Part shown: one piece after another, positions 46,630-49,800 of the stretch
Position numbering within the stretch: the first letter of the stretch is position 1
Layout of the letters: each line of letters begins with the position of its first letter
Source of the DNA: Methylophaga sp.
GTDB taxonomy: Bacteria > Pseudomonadota > Gammaproteobacteria > Nitrosococcales > Methylophagaceae
Assembly: GCA_002696735.1 (NCBI GenBank)
Contig: NZSL01000012.1
Coordinates: forward strand, 147,216 to 197,015
Length of the DNA stretch: 49,800 nucleotides
Reading direction: 5' to 3'
Position numbers and translations under genes: made by a program
The notes under the pieces: model-generated
The model's database searches: none
What the model was told of the DNA's origin: nothing
Seen by the model: only the letters and a program-made list of their open reading frames with translations

Positions 46630-48022
46630 AGCAATAGCATGGATTGTTGATGATGACCGATCGATTCGATGGGTATTACAAAAGGCATTGGAAGCCGTAG
46701 ATATCACTGTCAAAGCCTTTGAGAGTGGTGATCTGGTTTTGGAGCAATTAAAACGAGGTACAGATACCCCGCCAGATGTGCTGGTCAGCGATATCCGCAT
46801 GCCAGGCCTGGATGGGCTGCAACTACTGGCAGAAATTCAGCGAAAGCAACCTGATCTGCCGGTCATTATCATGACCGCTTATTCGGATCTGGACAGTGCT
46901 GTATCTGTATACGAAGGTGGTGCTTTTGAATACCTGCCAAAACCCTTTGATGTTGATGAAGCGGTTGATTTAGTACAGCGAGCGATTACCCACCACCATC
47001 AACAGCACAGTAATCCTGCTGGCGAAATGAATATTGGCAGTGAAATTATTGGTGAAGCACCCGCCATGCAGGAAGTGTTTCGTGCCATTGGACGGCTCGC
47101 ACGTTCCAATATCACTGTATTAATTAATGGTGAGTCGGGCACTGGTAAAGAACTGGTCGCCCATGCTTTACACAAACATAGTCCGCGCAGGCAAAACCCG
47201 TTTATTGCCCTGAATATGGCTGCTATTCCCAGAGAATTGCTGGAGTCTGAATTATTTGGTCATGAAAAGGGCGCTTTTACCGGCGCACATGTACAACGTA
47301 AGGGACGTTTTGAGCAGGCGGATGGTGGCACCTTATTTCTGGATGAAATCGGTGATATGCCGTTGGAACTTCAAACACGCCTTTTAAGAGTCTTATCAGA
47401 CGGCGAGTTTTTCCGTGTTGGTGGGCATAGTGCTGTAAAAGCAGATGTGAGAATTATTGCTGCAACGCATCAGAATCTGGAACAGCAGGTTGAGCGTGGC
47501 GATTTCCGTGAGGATTTGTTTCACCGTTTAAATGTTATTCGTATTCATATTCCTTCCTTGCGTGAACGTCGGGAAGACATTCCGGCGTTGGTAGCCTACT
47601 TTCTCAACAAAGCGGCACGCGAGCTTAATATGGGAGTGAAAAGTGTCTCACCTGAAGTAGAACGTTATTTATCGCAATTACCCTGGCCCGGCAACGTAAG
47701 ACAATTAGAGAATACTTCTCGCTGGCTTACTGTGATGTCTCCGGGGCAGGTTGTGCAAATGGATGATTTGCCATTGGAGCTGACAGCTGACGGTGGTGTG
47801 GAAACAGCTCGTAGCGGTGGTGACTGGCAACAAATGTTTCGCCAGTGGGCTGCAAACAAGGCGCTGAGCGGACAGGAAGGCGTGTTGGCCGATGTTGTGC
47901 CGATGATAGAACACCTGCTAATGGAGGTTGCTTTAGAGAAAACAGCCGGCAAACGTCAAGAAGCCGCAAAATTATTGGGCTGGGGCCGAAATACACTTAC
48001 CCGTAAACTGAAAGAGAATTGA
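46619..48022 (+). CDS. ntrC: Nitrogen regulation response regulator NtrC
   Basis: 467 aa, starting with GTG inside the end of ntrB. The receiver domain (1-120) has acidic D11/D12 and the phosphorylated D58 (VSDIRMPG). The sigma-54 AAA+ domain (about 140-380) has Walker A GESGTGKE (171-178) and the sigma-54-contacting GAFTGA (218-223). A Fis-type DNA-binding helix pair is at the C-terminus (GKRQEAAKLLGWGRNTLTRKL). It activates -24/-12 promoters such as the one proposed for glnA. Confidence 0.97.
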   Translation: MSAKAIAWIVDDDRSIRWVLQKALEAVDITVKAFESGDLVLEQLKRGTDTPPDVLVSDIRMPGLDGLQLLAEIQRKQPDLPVIIMTAYSDLDSAVSVYEGGAFEYLPKPFDVDEAVDLVQRAITHHHQQHSNPAGEMNIGSEIIGEAPAMQEVFRAIGRLARSNITVLINGESGTGKELVAHALHKHSPRRQNPFIALNMAAIPRELLESELFGHEKGAFTGAHVQRKGRFEQADGGTLFLDEIGDMPLELQTRLLRVLSDGEFFRVGGHSAVKADVRIIAATHQNLEQQVERGDFREDLFHRLNVIRIHIPSLRERREDIPALVAYFLNKAARELNMGVKSVSPEVERYLSQLPWPGNVRQLENTSRWLTVMSPGQVVQMDDLPLELTADGGVETARSGGDWQQMFRQWAANKALSGQEGVLADVVPMIEHLLMEVALEKTAGKRQEAAKLLGWGRNTLTRKLKEN

Positions 48023-48031
48023 TAATCGGGC

Positions 48032-48060
48032 TTGCTAGCATGTAGGGCTTTGTGTATAGT
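48032..48060 (+). promoter_or_regulatory. Sigma-70 promoter of the initiator tRNA
   Basis: TTGCTA (48032-48037), a 17-base spacer and TATAGT (48055-48060) give a near-consensus promoter. Transcription would start around 48067, about ten bases before the mature tRNA. It may also feed rimP-nusA by readthrough. Confidence 0.75.
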
Positions 48061-48076
48061 ATGCGACTTAGTCAGG

Positions 48077-48153
<77 letters not shown>

Positions 48154-48172
48154 ATAATAATGTTAAGACAGG

Positions 48173-48196
48173 ACCCCTGATTGGGGTTTTTGTTTT
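48173..48196 (+). terminator. Terminator 1 between initiator tRNA and rimP
   Basis: ACCCC/GGGGT stem with the five-base loop TGATT, followed by TTTTGTTTT. It is 19 bases after the tRNA CCA end. The stem is short but GC-rich at its core. Confidence 0.72.
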
Positions 48197-48211
48197 TGTG
48201 GAGTTAAAATT

Positions 48212-48233
48212 GGGCCGATGGCCCTTTTTTTTT
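48212..48233 (+). terminator. Terminator 2 (or attenuator) just before rimP
   Basis: GGGCC/GGCCC stem with a three-base loop GAT, then nine T. It lies 11 bases before the chosen rimP ATG; an earlier in-frame ATG at 48218 falls inside the hairpin. Two terminators in a row before a translation-factor operon suggest controlled readthrough. Confidence 0.78.
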
Positions 48234-48244
48234 ATTTGTTGCCT

Positions 48245-48691
48245 ATGGCCGTATCTGATCAGATTGAAAAATTAATTGAAGCGCCGATTGAATCGCTGGG
48301 GTACCAGCTGGTCGGTGTGGAATACATTCAGGGTGGACAAAATCCACTCCTAAGAATCTATATTGATGCAGATCAAGGTATTGGTATTGAAGACTGTGAA
48401 CGTGTCAGTCATCAGGTCAGCGGCATTCTCGATGTCGAAGACCCCATCAAAAAAGCCTATTCACTGGAAATTTCCTCACCCGGATTCGATCGTCCCTTAT
48501 TTAAGGAACGTGATTTCATCCGTTTTACTGGTTCCTCAGCAAAAATTACCACTAAATTACCAGTGGAAGGCAGACGGAATTTTACCGGTGTGTTGCAGGG
48601 CTTTGAGAATGGTGAAGTATTAATTGAAGTGGATGGTGAGGTGTACGCCTTACCATTGGCAAAGTTGGCTAAAGCGCGACTGGTTGCCTGA
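48245..48691 (+). CDS. rimP: Ribosome maturation factor RimP
   Basis: 148 aa from the ATG at 48245, where the product begins MAVSDQIEKLIEAPIESLGY, in line with E. coli RimP. Starting at 48218 would add nine residues encoded by the terminator hairpin. Core motifs are LRIYIDADQGIGIEDCERVS and SLEISSPGFDRPLFK, with a C-terminal SH3-like domain. It assists 30S maturation. The rimP-nusA order is the universal one; 75 bases separate them. Confidence 0.94.
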   Translation: MAVSDQIEKLIEAPIESLGYQLVGVEYIQGGQNPLLRIYIDADQGIGIEDCERVSHQVSGILDVEDPIKKAYSLEISSPGFDRPLFKERDFIRFTGSSAKITTKLPVEGRRNFTGVLQGFENGEVLIEVDGEVYALPLAKLAKARLVA

Positions 48692-48766
48692 AAAAGCGTA
48701 CTATTTGCTGTTAATGAAAAAACTTAGTTTTGGATCAATTGCTTGCATCGATCCACTGGGGGCGTG

Positions 48767-49800
48767 ATGAATAATAAAGAAATTTTGCTGGTTGTTGATG
48801 CCATGTCTAATGAAAAAGGCGTGGGTAAAGAAGTTATATTTCAGGCGATCGAAGCGGCGTTGGCCATGGCCACCCGTAAACGTTATGAAATGGAAATAGA
48901 TGCCCATGTTGCGATTGATCGCCAGACTGGCAACTATGAAACTTTCCGTCAGTGGTTAATTGTCGATGATAACGACGAAAACTTCGAATCTTCAGAGTTG
49001 CAAATCAAATTGTCTGATGCGCTGGCCAAACAGTCAGATGCCAAAGTAGGCGATTACATTCGTGAGCCAATGGAATCGGTTGAATTTGGTCGAATTGCTG
49101 CTCAAACAGCCAAACAGGTTATCGTTCAAAAAGTACGCGAAGCAGAACGCGCTCAAGTTGTTGATATGTATCGCGAGAAAGTCGGCCAGATGATTCATGG
49201 CACGGTTAAACGTGTTGAACGCGGCAACGTGACTTTGGATCTCGGCGGAAATGCTGAGGCTCTTCTGCCTCGTGAAGAAATGATTCCACGTGAGAATTTC
49301 CGTAGCGGTGATCGAATCCGTGGTTATTTGAAAGAAATTCGTTCTGAAGCGCGCGGGCCACAATTAGTCGTCAGTCGTGTCGCGCCAGAATTACTGATTG
49401 AACTGTTCAGTCTTGAAGTCCCGGAAATCGGCGATGGCATGATTGAAATCAAAGGTGCAGCAAGGGATCCTGGTTTACGAGCCAAAATTGCGGTTTTAGC
49501 ACATGAGCCACGAATTGATCCGGTGGGTGCCTGTGTCGGGATGCGTGGATCACGTGTTCAGGCAGTCACTAATGAATTAGCCGGTGAGCGCGTCGACATT
49601 ATCCTGTGGGATGAAGAGCCGGCACGATTTGCCATTAACGCCATGGCACCGGCAGAAGTACTATCTATTGTTGTTGATGAAGACGCTCACAGCATGGATA
49701 TTGCTGTTGAAGACGGCCAGCTGTCACAGGCAATCGGTCGTGGTGGTCAGAATGTACGGCTTGCCAGCCAGTTAACCGGTTGGGAGTTGAATGTTATGTC
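48767..49800 (+). CDS. nusA: Transcription termination/antitermination factor NusA (3' end outside window)
   Basis: Partial: 344 codons are visible before the window ends. The start ATG at 48767 has a GGGGG-type ribosome site. The N-terminal RNA polymerase-binding domain (about residues 1-125; [20 protein letters not shown]) is followed by S1 (about 130-200; [21 protein letters not shown]) and KH1 (about 230-280; [17 protein letters not shown]). KH2 is present up to [17 protein letters not shown]. NusA modulates pausing and termination and in E. coli acts on its own operon, relevant to the upstream terminators. Confidence 0.97.
   Translation, partial: MNNKEILLVVDAMSNEKGVGKEVIFQAIEAALAMATRKRYEMEIDAHVAIDRQTGNYETFRQWLIVDDNDENFESSELQIKLSDALAKQSDAKVGDYIREPMESVEFGRIAAQTAKQVIVQKVREAERAQVVDMYREKVGQMIHGTVKRVERGNVTLDLGGNAEALLPREEMIPRENFRSGDRIRGYLKEIRSEARGPQLVVSRVAPELLIELFSLEVPEIGDGMIEIKGAARDPGLRAKIAVLAHEPRIDPVGACVGMRGSRVQAVTNELAGERVDIILWDEEPARFAINAMAPAEVLSIVVDEDAHSMDIAVEDGQLSQAIGRGGQNVRLASQLTGWELNVM

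Overview
The window is an ordinary, densely packed chromosomal segment of a gammaproteobacterium with moderate-to-low GC. Gene orders of the Pseudomonas type (aat-bpt-infA; wrbA-arsC-like with a DUF2069 gene; a 6-oxopurine MTA-family phosphorylase beside an HPRT) together with E. coli type orders (ftsYEX-rpoH; metY-rimP-nusA; leuS-lptE-holA) support this. A methylotroph- or sulfur-oxidiser-like lineage such as Methylophaga is a guess from general resemblance and was not tested. I see no prophage, insertion sequence, CRISPR array or defence island, and no broken genes. Two genes are cut by the window edges: a BtuF-like binding protein on the left and nusA on the right.

Layout. 1-6.7 kb: BtuF-like fragment, HPRT plus methylthioinosine phosphorylase (purine and methylthio salvage), a CsiV-like envelope protein, qmcA-nfeD, a histidine phosphatase, the ribosomal oxygenase roxA, a zinc-ribbon protein and dsbB. 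6.8-14.9 kb (minus strand): birA, coaX, tRNA-Ser, 4.5S RNA, dnaX, ybaB, recR, an HDOD regulator, aat, bpt, infA. 14.9-21.9 kb: DUF2069, wrbA, arsC-like, lapB, lapA, then a divergent fdxA, then rpoH, ftsX, ftsE, ftsY. 21.9-26.4 kb (plus strand): a pair of M16 peptidases, rsmD, coaD, a YfhL-like ferredoxin, an H-NS-like protein. 26.6-40.1 kb (plus strand): leuS, lptE, holA, proA, nadD, an ElyC/YdcF-like protein, rsfS, rlmH, maf, rng, yhdP. 40.3-43.1 kb: tldD, a PP-loop thiolase-like protein with a TusA partner. 43.2-48.0 kb: nitrogen control, glnA, a DUF4124 protein, ntrB, ntrC. 48.0-49.8 kb: initiator tRNA, rimP, nusA.

How the parts work together. The nitrogen block is self-consistent: glnA has a readable -24/-12 promoter with two NtrC-like boxes about three helical turns apart, another NtrC-like box precedes ntrB, and NtrB/NtrC are encoded downstream. 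Translation and ribosome biogenesis genes recur throughout (infA, leuS, rsfS, rlmH, rsmD, roxA, rimP, nusA, SRP RNA with ftsY). Both bacterial N-degron transferases (Aat and Bpt) lie in one overlapping gene string.

Most noteworthy sequence-level observations: a perfect A AAA AAG slippery heptamer in dnaX followed by tandem stops in the -1 frame; the glnA control region; a PP-loop protein with a putative NFACT-R-like C-terminal domain coupled to TusA; an initiator tRNA with a U1-U72 mismatch instead of the usual C1-A72; tandem terminators between initiator tRNA and rimP; and a 19-bp perfect inverted repeat between two divergent genes. I did not find a clearly new multi-gene system; the PP-loop/TusA pair is the nearest candidate.
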